This document shows positions 7,765-17,061 of a stretch of DNA of 41,712 bases, one piece after another (the stretch's first letter is position 1; each line of letters opens with the position of its first letter). The notes under the pieces were generated by a model. The model did no database searches and was not told the origin of the DNA. It saw only the letters and a program-made list of their open reading frames with translations. The stretch covers positions 1-41,712 of the forward strand of contig CAZTVF010000038.1 of assembly GCA_964616985.1 (NCBI GenBank), written 5' to 3'. Position numbers and translations under genes: made by a program. The stretch comes from CAZTVF01 sp964616985. Its GTDB lineage: Bacteria > Planctomycetota > Phycisphaerae > SM23-33.

Positions 7765-9240
7765 CTACGGCGTTACCCGGACATCCAACCACGTGACCTT
7801 TACCGGGTCCGAGGACTGTATCTCGATCCGATTCGTCTCATCATCCAACACGCCCACGGGCACTTCGTACCGGATGCGCCGCTCGACGCCGGCGCGTTCA
7901 TCGGCGGTGACGGCCAGCGGCGCGGACGCATTCATGCGCGCCGCGGGCGCGGGCGCCGGCGTGTCGCCCTCCAGCACGATCGTCAGTTCCGCCCGCCAGT
8001 CGTCGGCCGGGCGCGGGCCCGTCGGCAGCGTCAGCGAGATGTTCTTTCCCTCCGCCGGCAGTTGCGGGCGATGGGCGTCGCTGCCGTCGGGGCTGACGAT
8101 GTCACGGAACGTGATCACGTGCCGCCGCGGGCTGGTGAACAGGGCGTCAACCGAGGCCAGCGTCCGCAGCGTCTGCACGTACTGATCGCGCGGCCAGCCG
8201 GGGTGGCGGTCCTGGAAATAATTGAAGAGGTAGACGCTGTCGGCCCCGCCGTGCATGACCTGCACCGCGGCCCCGATGGCCTCCTCGGGCGTCAGCGACC
8301 GCTGCCGAGCGCCGGGGTAGGCCGCGACGTTCACCTCCAGCCCGCCGGCCAGCAGCACCTCGCAGCCTTCGAGCATGCGGCCCCACTCTTCGATGGGCAT
8401 GTCGTACTCGAGGGTCGACCAGCGCGGCGTCACGACGACCATGTCCACCAGGTCTCGCCGGGCCCATTCCACCGGGTCCAGGCCCAGTGCCAGCGAGGTA
8501 TCCGCTCGCGACGGCGTCCGCACGCCCAGCAGGATCGGGTGGCCGCGCTGGTCGGCGTATTCATCAACCAGTTCGCGGATCTCGCCGATCCAGTCGGTCA
8601 GCATGTGCCGCCCCGCCGCTTCCTGCCCGCGGCTGAACAGGTACGGCTCGCGGAGGAAGTCCAGTTCCAGGCCGTCGATGTCGTACCGCCGCAGCGACTC
8701 CTCGATCAGCAGGCGATAGTGGTGCCTCACGCCCGCGTGAGCATAGTCGAACGCCGTGGCGAAATAGCCGTCGTAGCCCTGGCGGAAGAACCGGGCGTTG
8801 TTCCGCCAGAACGAGCTATGGATCGGATGTCGCGGGTTATCGCCGCAGTGGACGTCGTTCATCCGCAGCGTGATCCACGGCGAGATGCCGTGCCGCCGGC
8901 AGCGCTCTGCGACGCGGGCGGGGTAGTCAATTCGCTGGCTGTGCATGGCCAGCATGTTGGTCACCATCCGCCGCCAGGCGTCGACCGGCACGACTTCGAT
9001 GCCCTGCTGAATGCCCGCGAGGTAAGGCTGGTCGTCCGGGCCGGAGGGGTCGAAGCCTTTCCAAAAAGGCTCCCAGACCTCGCTGGCGTAGTTGGTCAGT
9101 TGGGCGTTGGTGTTGCACAGCAGCGTCGTCACGCCCGCCTCGGCCAGCACGTCGATATAGGCGTCGATGACCGCTCCTGCCTTGCCGCCGGTGCAGTCAT
9201 GGCAGTAGAAGAAGTTCGTGCAGTCTTCGTTGTGGAACAT
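7765..9240 (-). CDS. TIM-barrel glycoside-hydrolase-like protein
   Basis: 491 residues from ATG 9240, which has AAAGG seven bases upstream; upstream in-frame ATGs lack a good ribosome site. Barrel-strand motifs include SPWITLRMNDVHCGDNP (about 120-136), IDGLELDFLREP (188-199) and DMVVVTPRW, and the acidic pair in GLELDF is a plausible catalytic or binding site. A C-terminal beta domain starts near residue 375. It resembles the putative glycosidase-like proteins common in planctomycete carbohydrate clusters; substrate is unknown. There is no signal peptide. It lies between the sialidase-like and the DUF6259 genes on the same strand, so they probably share a substrate pathway. Confidence 0.65.
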   Translation of the reverse strand: MFHNEDCTNFFYCHDCTGGKAGAVIDAYIDVLAEAGVTTLLCNTNAQLTNYASEVWEPFWKGFDPSGPDDQPYLAGIQQGIEVVPVDAWRRMVTNMLAMHSQRIDYPARVAERCRRHGISPWITLRMNDVHCGDNPRHPIHSSFWRNNARFFRQGYDGYFATAFDYAHAGVRHHYRLLIEESLRRYDIDGLELDFLREPYLFSRGQEAAGRHMLTDWIGEIRELVDEYADQRGHPILLGVRTPSRADTSLALGLDPVEWARRDLVDMVVVTPRWSTLEYDMPIEEWGRMLEGCEVLLAGGLEVNVAAYPGARQRSLTPEEAIGAAVQVMHGGADSVYLFNYFQDRHPGWPRDQYVQTLRTLASVDALFTSPRRHVITFRDIVSPDGSDAHRPQLPAEGKNISLTLPTGPRPADDWRAELTIVLEGDTPAPAPAARMNASAPLAVTADERAGVERRIRYEVPVGVLDDETNRIEIQSSDPVKVTWLDVRVTP

Positions 9241-9322
9241 CGCTTTGCCTTTCATCGCTCCGACGTTGGACATCGCTCGGCATCGTTCGCCTGGTGCAAC
9301 GCGCCGCCGCTGCGGGCGGAAC

Positions 9323-10438
9323 TCACCTGGGCATCTGCCACTTCGACCACAGCAGCGAGCACTTGGCGTCGCCGGTGACTTTCTGATAGCACACGGTGAA
9401 CAGGCTGCCGTCGGCGAGTTCGACGGTCGAGGGATAGCCCAGGTCGCCGTCAGGGCCGTCGTCGCGGACGATCCAGTCGTGGTCCCACGTCGCGCCGTCG
9501 TCGCGGCTGATCGCCACCCGCTGGCCGAACGGGGCCTGGCGGTAGCCGTACGTCATCACCAGGACGCCCGAGGAGTGCCGCAGCAGGTGCGGCGGCGAGC
9601 CGTGGAAGCCCAGCGGCCTCGCCTGCGACCACGTCGCCCCGCCGTCAGCCGACTCCGTCTGCATGATGCTGAACGTGGGGATGCCCGAGGCGGCGAGCTC
9701 CTTGCCGCTGTGATTTTCGATGCGGATGACGCCCAGCAGCTTGCCCGAGGGCAGTTCCAGGGCGTGCGGCTCGTGGTAGTTCGCCGGGTCGGTGTTCGCG
9801 GCAACCGGCACGGCCCCGAGGCCATCCCACGTCCTGCCGCCGTCGCGGCTGGCGGCGGCACAGATGCCGCCGAGGCGCATGTCGTCCCACGTGCCGTACG
9901 GCTTGCCCAGGTACAGCAGGTTGCCCGACCGCAGGCGGATGGGCCCGTGCGGCGTCGAGACGGGCGAGCGGATCGGCCGGCCCCACGTCAGGCCGCCGTC
10001 GTCGCTGAGGAGGATCCAGGAGCCCAGGTGCCGATTGACGAGTTCGTCCGTCCAGCCGGCCATCGCGGCCCGCCAGCTCTCGACCTCTTCGGCGCCAAGC
10101 CACCCCTTGATCCAGTCTTGGGCGAGGTATATGCGGGTGTCGGAGGCGAACCACGTCACCAGCAGCCGCCCGCCGCCCAGCGAGACGACGCCGGAGTCGC
10201 GGTCGTCGATGGGGGAATCGTTGATCACGCGCGGCGGGCTCCAGGTCGCGCCGTCGTCGCGGCTGAGGTTCAGTACCGTCTTGCCCCACGGGCAGACATG
10301 CTGCGATCGCAGGCCCGAACTGGTGACGACGAGCGTGCCGTCGTCCATGCGGGCCACAGTGGGCCAGCCGAAGTAGCTGAGCTTTTCGCCCGAACTGCGG
10401 CAGACAACGCCATGCGTCGCCAGAACTCTCTTGTCCAT
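9323..10438 (-). CDS. Sialidase-superfamily (BNR-repeat) protein
   Basis: 371 residues from ATG 10438, with AAGGAG six to seven bases upstream; the frame stays open further upstream into repeat DNA but without start support. Asp-box motifs of the six-bladed sialidase fold recur: SRDDGATW (59-66), SDDGGLTW, SRDGGRTW, SADGGATW and SRDDGATW. Exo-alpha-sialidases hydrolyse terminal sialic acids, but many planctomycete members act on other sugars, and the catalytic Arg triad cannot be assigned by eye. No signal peptide is visible. It is first of the three-gene carbohydrate group. Confidence 0.85.
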   Translation of the reverse strand: MDKRVLATHGVVCRSSGEKLSYFGWPTVARMDDGTLVVTSSGLRSQHVCPWGKTVLNLSRDDGATWSPPRVINDSPIDDRDSGVVSLGGGRLLVTWFASDTRIYLAQDWIKGWLGAEEVESWRAAMAGWTDELVNRHLGSWILLSDDGGLTWGRPIRSPVSTPHGPIRLRSGNLLYLGKPYGTWDDMRLGGICAAASRDGGRTWDGLGAVPVAANTDPANYHEPHALELPSGKLLGVIRIENHSGKELAASGIPTFSIMQTESADGGATWSQARPLGFHGSPPHLLRHSSGVLVMTYGYRQAPFGQRVAISRDDGATWDHDWIVRDDGPDGDLGYPSTVELADGSLFTVCYQKVTGDAKCSLLWSKWQMPR

Positions 10439-10566
10439 GTCGCGCTCCTTATGAGGCACGTGGGATGTGACGGCGCGGAAGAATACGTGCCGGTTCCCGG
10501 CGGGGCAAGGAAAAAGAGGTCGCATCGGGTGCGAGGGTGCGGCCGCGTACAGATGGCGCATCTGAT

Positions 10567-10691
10567 GGGTGCCATGCTTCTAGGCCCGAAGGGCCAAAAG
10601 CATGTTTACACCTATCAGAGGCGGGGATGCAGACATGGCGTCTTCTTGTAAACATGCTTTCGCCGCTTCGCGGCCTGAAAGCATGGCACCC
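10567..10691. repeat. Inverted pair of GGTGCCATG palindromic repeats (copy A)
   Basis: A forward copy (10567-10610) has GGGTGCCATGCTT, a hairpin head GGCCCGAAGGGCC and AAAAGCATGTTTACA. An inverted copy (10647-10691) runs TGTAAACATGCTTT to AAGCATGGCACCC. Together they form one larger palindrome with a 36-base centre. The pair fills the gap between the bd-oxidase small-subunit stop and the sialidase-like start. Confidence 0.9.
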
Positions 10692-10704
10692 GAAGCATAA
10701 GGCC

Positions 10705-11784
10705 TCACGCCCCCACCTTCGCCTTGGCGAGCTTGAGCATCGCGACGATGGCGGCCAGGCCGAGCAGGAGAAAGACGGCGAAGAAGGCCACGGCCCCCCA
10801 CTGCGGATGGACGGCGACGTCATTGAGATTGAAATACTTCTCCACGTACGACTGCCGCAGCTGGTCTCGGCCGACCGCGATGCCGATCGCGCCGATCAGC
10901 GCCACCACGCCGGGGGCGATCATCCGCGGCCACGTCGGCCGGCGGCGGGCGGCCACCAGCAGCACGGGCATGATCAGCACAGCCGCCCCGGCGGCATAGG
11001 TGAACAGCGGCACCACCTGGCCGGCGAACAGCGCGTGCTTGTGCGGCATCGGCACGGCCGCCAGCAGCACGGCCCCGGCGACGGCCTGCGCGATGGCGGC
11101 GGCGATGGCGACGGCCAACCCGCGGCGCAGGATGGCGCCGCCGTGATCCACGCCGCGCAGCTGCCCCGCGTGGGCCAGCACGGCCACCACGTACGCCCCG
11201 AACGCCAGGAACCCCAGCAGCGCGAACACCAGGCGATGAGGCACCAGGTCGCCCATGAACAGGGCCAGGCCCTTGCCCGCGTACGCCGCCTGCCAGGCCG
11301 GCGGGTTCTGCAGCAGCGAGCTGTTGCTCACCAGCACCGTCGCCAGCACCACGAAGATCGCCATCATCACGCCCGGCAGTACGGGCCGCAGGCCCTTGCC
11401 CGACTTGATGCGGTTGCGGGCGATGTAGAACAGGTAGAGGTTCGCGATCACCAGCGGCACGACGCCCAGCCACGCCGCCGCCAGCAGCACGTTGGCCGAA
11501 TAGAACAGGTTGCCGTACAGCACCTGCACGAACAGCAACGGCGCGATGCCCATCGTCACGCCCATCGACAGCAGGAACGGCAGGAACACCAGCACGGCGT
11601 GGCTGGCGCGGGCGGAGGCTTCGTCGCGCCGGTGGCTGCTGATGAGCACCATCGCCGCACCGCCCACCGTGGCGCCGATGAACAGCCAATGCACCGCCAG
11701 CGTCGCGATCATCAGGACGAGGATCGCCAGCGGCGGGGCCGGAAAACCCAGCACGTCGGGCGATGGAATCAGTTCGGGGTTCAT
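10705..11784 (-). CDS. Membrane partner subunit of the bd-type oxidase (CydA-prime or CydB-like)
   Basis: 359 residues, starting at ATG 11784 inside the stop of the upstream subunit (ATGA overlap), with AAAGGGG six bases upstream; the two genes are translationally coupled. About nine hydrophobic segments are visible. The N-terminus (LAILVLMIATLAVHWLFIGA) places a histidine in the first helix, as in CydA, so it looks more like a degenerate second CydA than a classical CydB. Known bd-family oxidases with two CydA-like subunits give precedent. It is probably the non-catalytic partner in a terminal oxidase complex in the inner membrane. No Q-loop or c-heme motif is present. Confidence 0.65.
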   Translation of the reverse strand: MNPELIPSPDVLGFPAPPLAILVLMIATLAVHWLFIGATVGGAAMVLISSHRRDEASARASHAVLVFLPFLLSMGVTMGIAPLLFVQVLYGNLFYSANVLLAAAWLGVVPLVIANLYLFYIARNRIKSGKGLRPVLPGVMMAIFVVLATVLVSNSSLLQNPPAWQAAYAGKGLALFMGDLVPHRLVFALLGFLAFGAYVVAVLAHAGQLRGVDHGGAILRRGLAVAIAAAIAQAVAGAVLLAAVPMPHKHALFAGQVVPLFTYAAGAAVLIMPVLLVAARRRPTWPRMIAPGVVALIGAIGIAVGRDQLRQSYVEKYFNLNDVAVHPQWGAVAFFAVFLLLGLAAIVAMLKLAKAKVGA

Positions 11785-13115
11785 GGCTGGCCCCTTTCGG
11801 TCAGCGTGTCGAGGTACTCGGCCAGGGCATCCTTCTCGGCGTCGGTGCCGGGGAACGGCGGCATCATCGGCCGCTGGCTGTGCATCGTGTCGAGGTAGTC
11901 GCGGAGCTGCGCCTTCTGCCAGCCGCGCACGACGGGCTTCAGCGCGTTGTAGCCCTGGTTCACCTGGTGACAGGCGCCGCAGGCGGCCACGTAGACGGCG
12001 CGGCCCTTTTCCATCGGCGTCAGGTCGGCGGGGCCCTTGCCTGGGGGCATCGCCCACGGGGCGGCCGACAGCACGCCCTCGGCTCGCAGCAGCTTCATGT
12101 TTCCGCGGCCGCACACGCCATTGGCCTGCTGGGCGCACACGCCGGTGGAATACATGTAGCCCTCGATGACATAGGGTTTGCGGATGCCCTCGCGGACGAA
12201 TTCGAAACTCGCGTAAGCGATGAAGGCCACCAGCACGATCATGCACGACCCCAGCACCGAGGGCGAATATTCCTTGCGGATCATCGCCACGATCGAAGCC
12301 AGGGCGAGGATGAGGAAGCACGTCAGGCCCATCGCGAAGAACATGCCCATCGGCACGCCGCTGCCCTCAAGAAACGCCTGCGCCCGGGCCGGGATGACGC
12401 TGAACGCCCAGGCCGACAGCGGCAGGCACAGCAGCGACGGCAGCATCATGCGATAGGCCAGGCGGGTGACCTTCTCCTTGGTGGCCGCCGGCAGCGACTT
12501 GTTGAACGCCATCAGGGCGATCGCCCCCGCCCCGGCCAGGGCGAGCGTGACCAGCAGCCGCTCGATCGTCGTGGGCCAGAACGAGGGGTTCAGCAGGGCC
12601 ACCCAGAAGTTGCCCTCGGCCAGCGGCTGCCACGAGCCGGGCGTCAGCATGAAGCTCAAGATGGCGTTGATGATCACCAGCGTGAGCATGCTGGAGGCGA
12701 CGAAGATCCAGGCGATGGCGTTGTGGGCGGCTGGGCGGATGCGGCCCCACGTGTAGAAGTAGAGGTAGATCGCGACGACGTCGACGATGAACATCACCCA
12801 CTCGGCCGCCCAGGCCCAGACGAAGATGTGGATCATCGCCGAGATGGCCCGCGGGTTGACGACGGAGGTGGCGAACCAGATGCCCACGCCCGTGATGGTG
12901 CCCAGCACGTACGGGATCAGCAGCACCGCGTAGGAGTATTGCCTCAGGAAGGCCATCAGGCCCGGGTCGCCCTCGCGGATGGCCCGCCGCTCGGCCAGGG
13001 CCATCAGCACCCCCGCCCCCACCGAGAACTGCGCGATAAAGACGTGGAAGATCGCCACCGCCGCGATCAGCATGCTTCCGCCGGCGACCGGAAGATCGAA
13101 TATCGGGTATTCCAT
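11781..13115 (-). CDS. Cytochrome bd-type oxidase subunit I fused to a C-terminal cytochrome c
   Basis: 444 residues from ATG 13115, where the CydA-like start MEYPIFDLPVAGGSML begins; the upstream open frame lies in low-complexity repeat DNA. The first helix carries His24, the likely counterpart of the E. coli CydA His19 heme ligand. Helices with PYVLGTITGVGIWFATS and AEWVMFIVDVVAIYLYFYTW correspond to the quinol/heme core, but no long Q-loop is seen. The periplasmic C-terminus has a class I cytochrome c with CGACH at 379-383 and RPMMPP near 416-421 as the distal Met region. It should take electrons from c-type carriers or pass quinol electrons through the attached heme. It overlaps the partner gene by 4 bases. 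Confidence 0.82.
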   Translation of the reverse strand: MEYPIFDLPVAGGSMLIAAVAIFHVFIAQFSVGAGVLMALAERRAIREGDPGLMAFLRQYSYAVLLIPYVLGTITGVGIWFATSVVNPRAISAMIHIFVWAWAAEWVMFIVDVVAIYLYFYTWGRIRPAAHNAIAWIFVASSMLTLVIINAILSFMLTPGSWQPLAEGNFWVALLNPSFWPTTIERLLVTLALAGAGAIALMAFNKSLPAATKEKVTRLAYRMMLPSLLCLPLSAWAFSVIPARAQAFLEGSGVPMGMFFAMGLTCFLILALASIVAMIRKEYSPSVLGSCMIVLVAFIAYASFEFVREGIRKPYVIEGYMYSTGVCAQQANGVCGRGNMKLLRAEGVLSAAPWAMPPGKGPADLTPMEKGRAVYVAACGACHQVNQGYNALKPVVRGWQKAQLRDYLDTMHSQRPMMPPFPGTDAEKDALAEYLDTLTERGQP

Positions 13116-13140
13116 GCAATACTCTATCGGTCGTAGGAGG

Positions 13141-13232
13141 GGTCGGGGACGAGGGTTCAGGGACCGGGGACCAGGGCTCAGGGATCCCTGCCTATTCGCC
13201 AAACCCTGATCCCTGGTCCCTGATCCCTGATA
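13141..13232. repeat. Low-complexity GGTCCCTGATCCCTG-type repeat
   Basis: Short units of the forms GGGACCAGGG, CAGGGATCCCTG and GGTCCCTGATCCCTG follow one another in both orientations. The same kind of sequence recurs at 16774-16812 and 40340-40398. It overlaps the 3' end of the glycosidase gene ending at 13192. Confidence 0.6.
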
Positions 13233-15543
13233 GCGTCGGGCAGGCGACGAAGATCTCGCCTTTGGCCTTCTTGCCCATGGCGTCGAGCAGCAAGAGCGTG
13301 TTCCAGCGGATCGGGTGATGAATGACGCCGTCGTTGGCGCCGCCCCAGTGGCCGCCGGAGCGGCCGTCGAGCGGGATCGTCACGCGCCGCCAGCCCTGCC
13401 ATGTGATATTGGGGCCCTGGGGCTGGTGCGTCTGGCCGGTCGCATCGACCACGCGCAGGCGCGGCGACAGGCCGCTGCCGTCGCCAAAAATCCACAACGT
13501 CAGCCGCGCGGGCTTGCCATCGATCTCCTTCAGAGAATCGACCAACGGCGCGAGCCGCACGAACCCGCCCGTGGGCAAGTCGTAGCCGATTCTCAAACAC
13601 TTCGCGTGCGGCGCGGGCGGGCCCTGCGGCGGTGCCGCGAATGACAACGAAGGCGCGGGAGACTTGGCATCGGCCACCACCGCCTGCCACCGCTTCGCCA
13701 GCGTCTCGTTCGTGTCGCAGTCGAAGTTGTCGACGAACGTGAACGCCGACATCGGCAGCGTCGCCTGCGGCTGGCCGGCCGCGTCGCGGAGTTCGAGGCC
13801 GAAGATTGAAATCGAACGATCCTCCGGCACACTCACGATCGTCTGCGTCTGCCCCGCTGCAATCGTCACCGCCACGTGCGGGGCGTCATCCACATCCGTC
13901 AACCGCAACTGCCCGTCGAACTTCTCGCCGCCGGGGTTCTCGATCACCACCGCCACCGCGCCGCCGGCCCGCGGGAAGGGCCACAATCGCAGCGGGTTCG
14001 TCGCCGCCGCCAGCGTCTCCTGCACCAGCGGCGCGGCGCCCTCCACCACCAGTTGCGTGCGGATGCGGATGGGCTCTTCGTTTCTCAGCAAATCGAAAGG
14101 CCGCGGCAGCGTGATGGTCTCTCCGCCTTGTACGTCCTGCGTTTTGCCCGGGGCGACGGTCACCTTCACCGGCCGCGAGAGAGGGTTCGTGAGCGTCAGC
14201 GGTAGCTGCGCGCCGCGACGGGCGGGCATGAACAGCCGGGCGGGCGCCTTCTGCCACGCCGCCGCCAGCCGCAGCAGATCGTTGGGCGACTGCGGCGTGA
14301 TGTACTTCGGCGCGTCGGTCAGCGGGATCACCAGCCCCACCGCCTGCGCCGCCAGCGGCGGCTGTGGGCGGCCGAGGTGGTCGGCTACGTCGAACCGGCC
14401 GGGGCTGACGGGCAGCACGACGGTGTGCTCCTCGCCCGCCGTCCACGCCGCGACGCGGACGTCGTTGCCATCGGTGAACAGCAGCACGAAATCGTCGCCG
14501 CTGCCCACGTCCAGGCGTTTGCTGAAACGCATTCTGCCCACCGACGCCAGCAGCGTGCGGGCGGCCTCGCAGGCGGGCTTGGCGTCATACACGGGCGAGC
14601 GGCCGGCGTGGTAGGCATGCGAGACCATGCCCAGATTGTGCTCGGCGTCGGCGGGGTTGTTGCCGTCATCGCGCCAGTCGTACCAGATCGACAGCGGCAC
14701 ATCGAGGGCGATGTTCGCCAGCCATTGCCTGGCCAGCAGTTTGCCCTGCCGCTCGGCCGAGACGCCGCCGGTGTTGCAGGCGTAGCCCCATTCGCCCGAG
14801 AGAACCGGCGCCGCCGAACCGCGTGCCGCGATCATGCGGGCCAGCGCGGCATATTCCCCCGCGGCTGACTCGGGCGGCTGCGAGCGGTACGGATGCACCG
14901 TCACGGCCGAGAAGCTGTCCAGCAGGCCCGCGTCGAAACAGGCCTCCAGGAACGGCAGGTCGATCGTGGAGGTGGCCGGGCCGATCACCACTTCGCCCGG
15001 GGCGGCGGCGCGGATGGCGCCCGCGGCCGAGGCGGCCAGGCGGGCATAGGCCTTCACGTCGGCCCTGGGCTTCCAGAACTGATCGATGTTGGGTTCGTTG
15101 TAGATCTCCCACAGCACGCCCCGCCCGGCGAAGTGTTTCGCCGCGGCCGCCGCCCAGCGGGCGAAGGCGTCGCGGGCCTCGTCGCGGGCCGGCGCCAGGC
15201 CGCCCCCGTAGAGCGGGTTGCCGTAATCGAGGATGAGCATCGCCCGCAGGCCGCAGCGGTCCAGAGCGGCCAGCAGCCCGTCGTACGCGGAGAAGTCGTA
15301 GACGCCCCTGGCCTTCTCCGTCTCGCTCCAGGTGAGGTCCATCCGCACCCACCGCATGCCGACGGCCGCGAGCATCTCCATCTCACCGGGGCGGGGAGTC
15401 GTAAAGTGGATGTTCACGCCCACCATCTCGGCCACGCATGCCGGGGCGGGCATCGACGCGGGCGCCGCTCGCGATGAGGGCCCCTGCCCCGCCGCCACCG
15501 CCAGCGACCAGAAAAACAGGAAGATGATGAGGACCTTCTTCAT
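13192..15543 (-). CDS. Secreted clan GH-A glycoside hydrolase (GH39/cellulase-like)
   Basis: 783 residues with a clear signal peptide (MKKVLIIFLFFWSLAVAAGQ). The TIM barrel spans about 40-340: WVRMDLTWSETE (65-76), VLWEIYNEPN (143-152) with Glu150 as predicted acid/base in the NEP motif, and VLSGEWGY (247-254) with Glu251 as predicted nucleophile. This is the clan GH-A retaining arrangement. A linker and two beta-rich domains follow; the last, from about 620, resembles a carbohydrate-binding jelly roll. The final dozen residues (GIRDQGSGFGE) are encoded by the low-complexity repeat, so the original C-terminus has probably been altered. It is likely periplasmic or extracellular; substrate is unknown. 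Confidence 0.82.
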   Translation of the reverse strand: MKKVLIIFLFFWSLAVAAGQGPSSRAAPASMPAPACVAEMVGVNIHFTTPRPGEMEMLAAVGMRWVRMDLTWSETEKARGVYDFSAYDGLLAALDRCGLRAMLILDYGNPLYGGGLAPARDEARDAFARWAAAAAKHFAGRGVLWEIYNEPNIDQFWKPRADVKAYARLAASAAGAIRAAAPGEVVIGPATSTIDLPFLEACFDAGLLDSFSAVTVHPYRSQPPESAAGEYAALARMIAARGSAAPVLSGEWGYACNTGGVSAERQGKLLARQWLANIALDVPLSIWYDWRDDGNNPADAEHNLGMVSHAYHAGRSPVYDAKPACEAARTLLASVGRMRFSKRLDVGSGDDFVLLFTDGNDVRVAAWTAGEEHTVVLPVSPGRFDVADHLGRPQPPLAAQAVGLVIPLTDAPKYITPQSPNDLLRLAAAWQKAPARLFMPARRGAQLPLTLTNPLSRPVKVTVAPGKTQDVQGGETITLPRPFDLLRNEEPIRIRTQLVVEGAAPLVQETLAAATNPLRLWPFPRAGGAVAVVIENPGGEKFDGQLRLTDVDDAPHVAVTIAAGQTQTIVSVPEDRSISIFGLELRDAAGQPQATLPMSAFTFVDNFDCDTNETLAKRWQAVVADAKSPAPSLSFAAPPQGPPAPHAKCLRIGYDLPTGGFVRLAPLVDSLKEIDGKPARLTLWIFGDGSGLSPRLRVVDATGQTHQPQGPNITWQGWRRVTIPLDGRSGGHWGGANDGVIHHPIRWNTLLLLDAMGKKAKGEIFVACPTLSGIRDQGSGFGE

Positions 15544-15613
15544 CCGGCTGAAAACCTTACCCGAGTGACCTAGACCATGGGCAGTGACAACAACCTTGCG
15601 TGGGCCATCTGCA

Positions 15614-15641
15614 CTTTGTGCCCTTCGTGTCCTTTGTGGCG
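15614..15641. repeat. CTTTGTG-CTTCGTGT-CTTTGTGG repeat
   Basis: CTTTGTGCCCTTCGTGTCC followed by TTTGTGGCG closely matches 32795-32822 in the fliR-fliQ gap. It lies between the glycosidase start and the mtnA stop, a gap of 110 bases with no gene. Confidence 0.55.
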
Positions 15642-15653
15642 AGCTTCTCTATG

Positions 15654-16721
<1,068 letters not shown>

Positions 16722-16833
16722 GCATGGGACGATAAGAAAGATGAAGGCAATGGGCAATAGGCAAGTGGCAAGAAGAAGGGACCAAGGGGTCAGGGTTTGG
16801 GGGTTAGGGACCGGGTGCGGAGCGCAGTGATAA

Positions 16834-16877
16834 GGGTGCCATGTTTTTAGGCCCGAAGGGCCAAAAGCATGTTTACA
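16834..16877. repeat. GGTGCCATG palindromic repeat (copy B)
   Basis: GGGTGCCATG, the head GGCCCGAAGGGCC and AAAAGCATGTTTACA are nearly identical to 10567-10610 and 37754-37797. It lies 112 bases upstream of the mtnA start. Confidence 0.88.
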
Positions 16878-16965
16878 GGGATAGAGCGTCATCACAGGTG
16901 TTCGCGTGGGCCACCGGCGGACGGGGGCGGTCGTGCCGACCGCCGCTAAGGGTACAGGACGCCAC

Positions 16966-17010
16966 CAAGGGTGGAGGACGCCGCTAAGGTAGACGCCGCT
17001 AAGGTAGACG
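16966..17010. repeat. Short tandem repeat, unit about 15 bases
   Basis: GACGCCGCTAAGGTA occurs twice in succession, flanked by partial units (GACGCCACCAAGGGT before, GACGCCGCC after). It lies just upstream of the ceramidase-like gene and has no coding support. Confidence 0.65.
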
Positions 17011-17061
17011 CCGCCGCGTTCGCCGATGGTTGTCCCCACGATGATGGATTACAATACCGCC

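Larger units (their letters stand above)
16722..17061. other. Repeat-rich divergent intergenic region between mtnA and the ceramidase-like gene
   Basis: No gene is seen. The region contains low-complexity AGGGACC/GGGTTAGGG units (16774-16812), one GGTGCCATG palindrome (16834-16877) and a short tandem repeat (16966-17010). Any promoters for the two divergent genes must lie among these, but none could be assigned. Confidence 0.5.

Noticed and set aside
10705..12321. Upstream extension of the oxidase partner subunit to 12321
   Set aside because: The extension lies in a different frame of the cytochrome-c-fused subunit; the ATGA overlap at 11784 marks the start.
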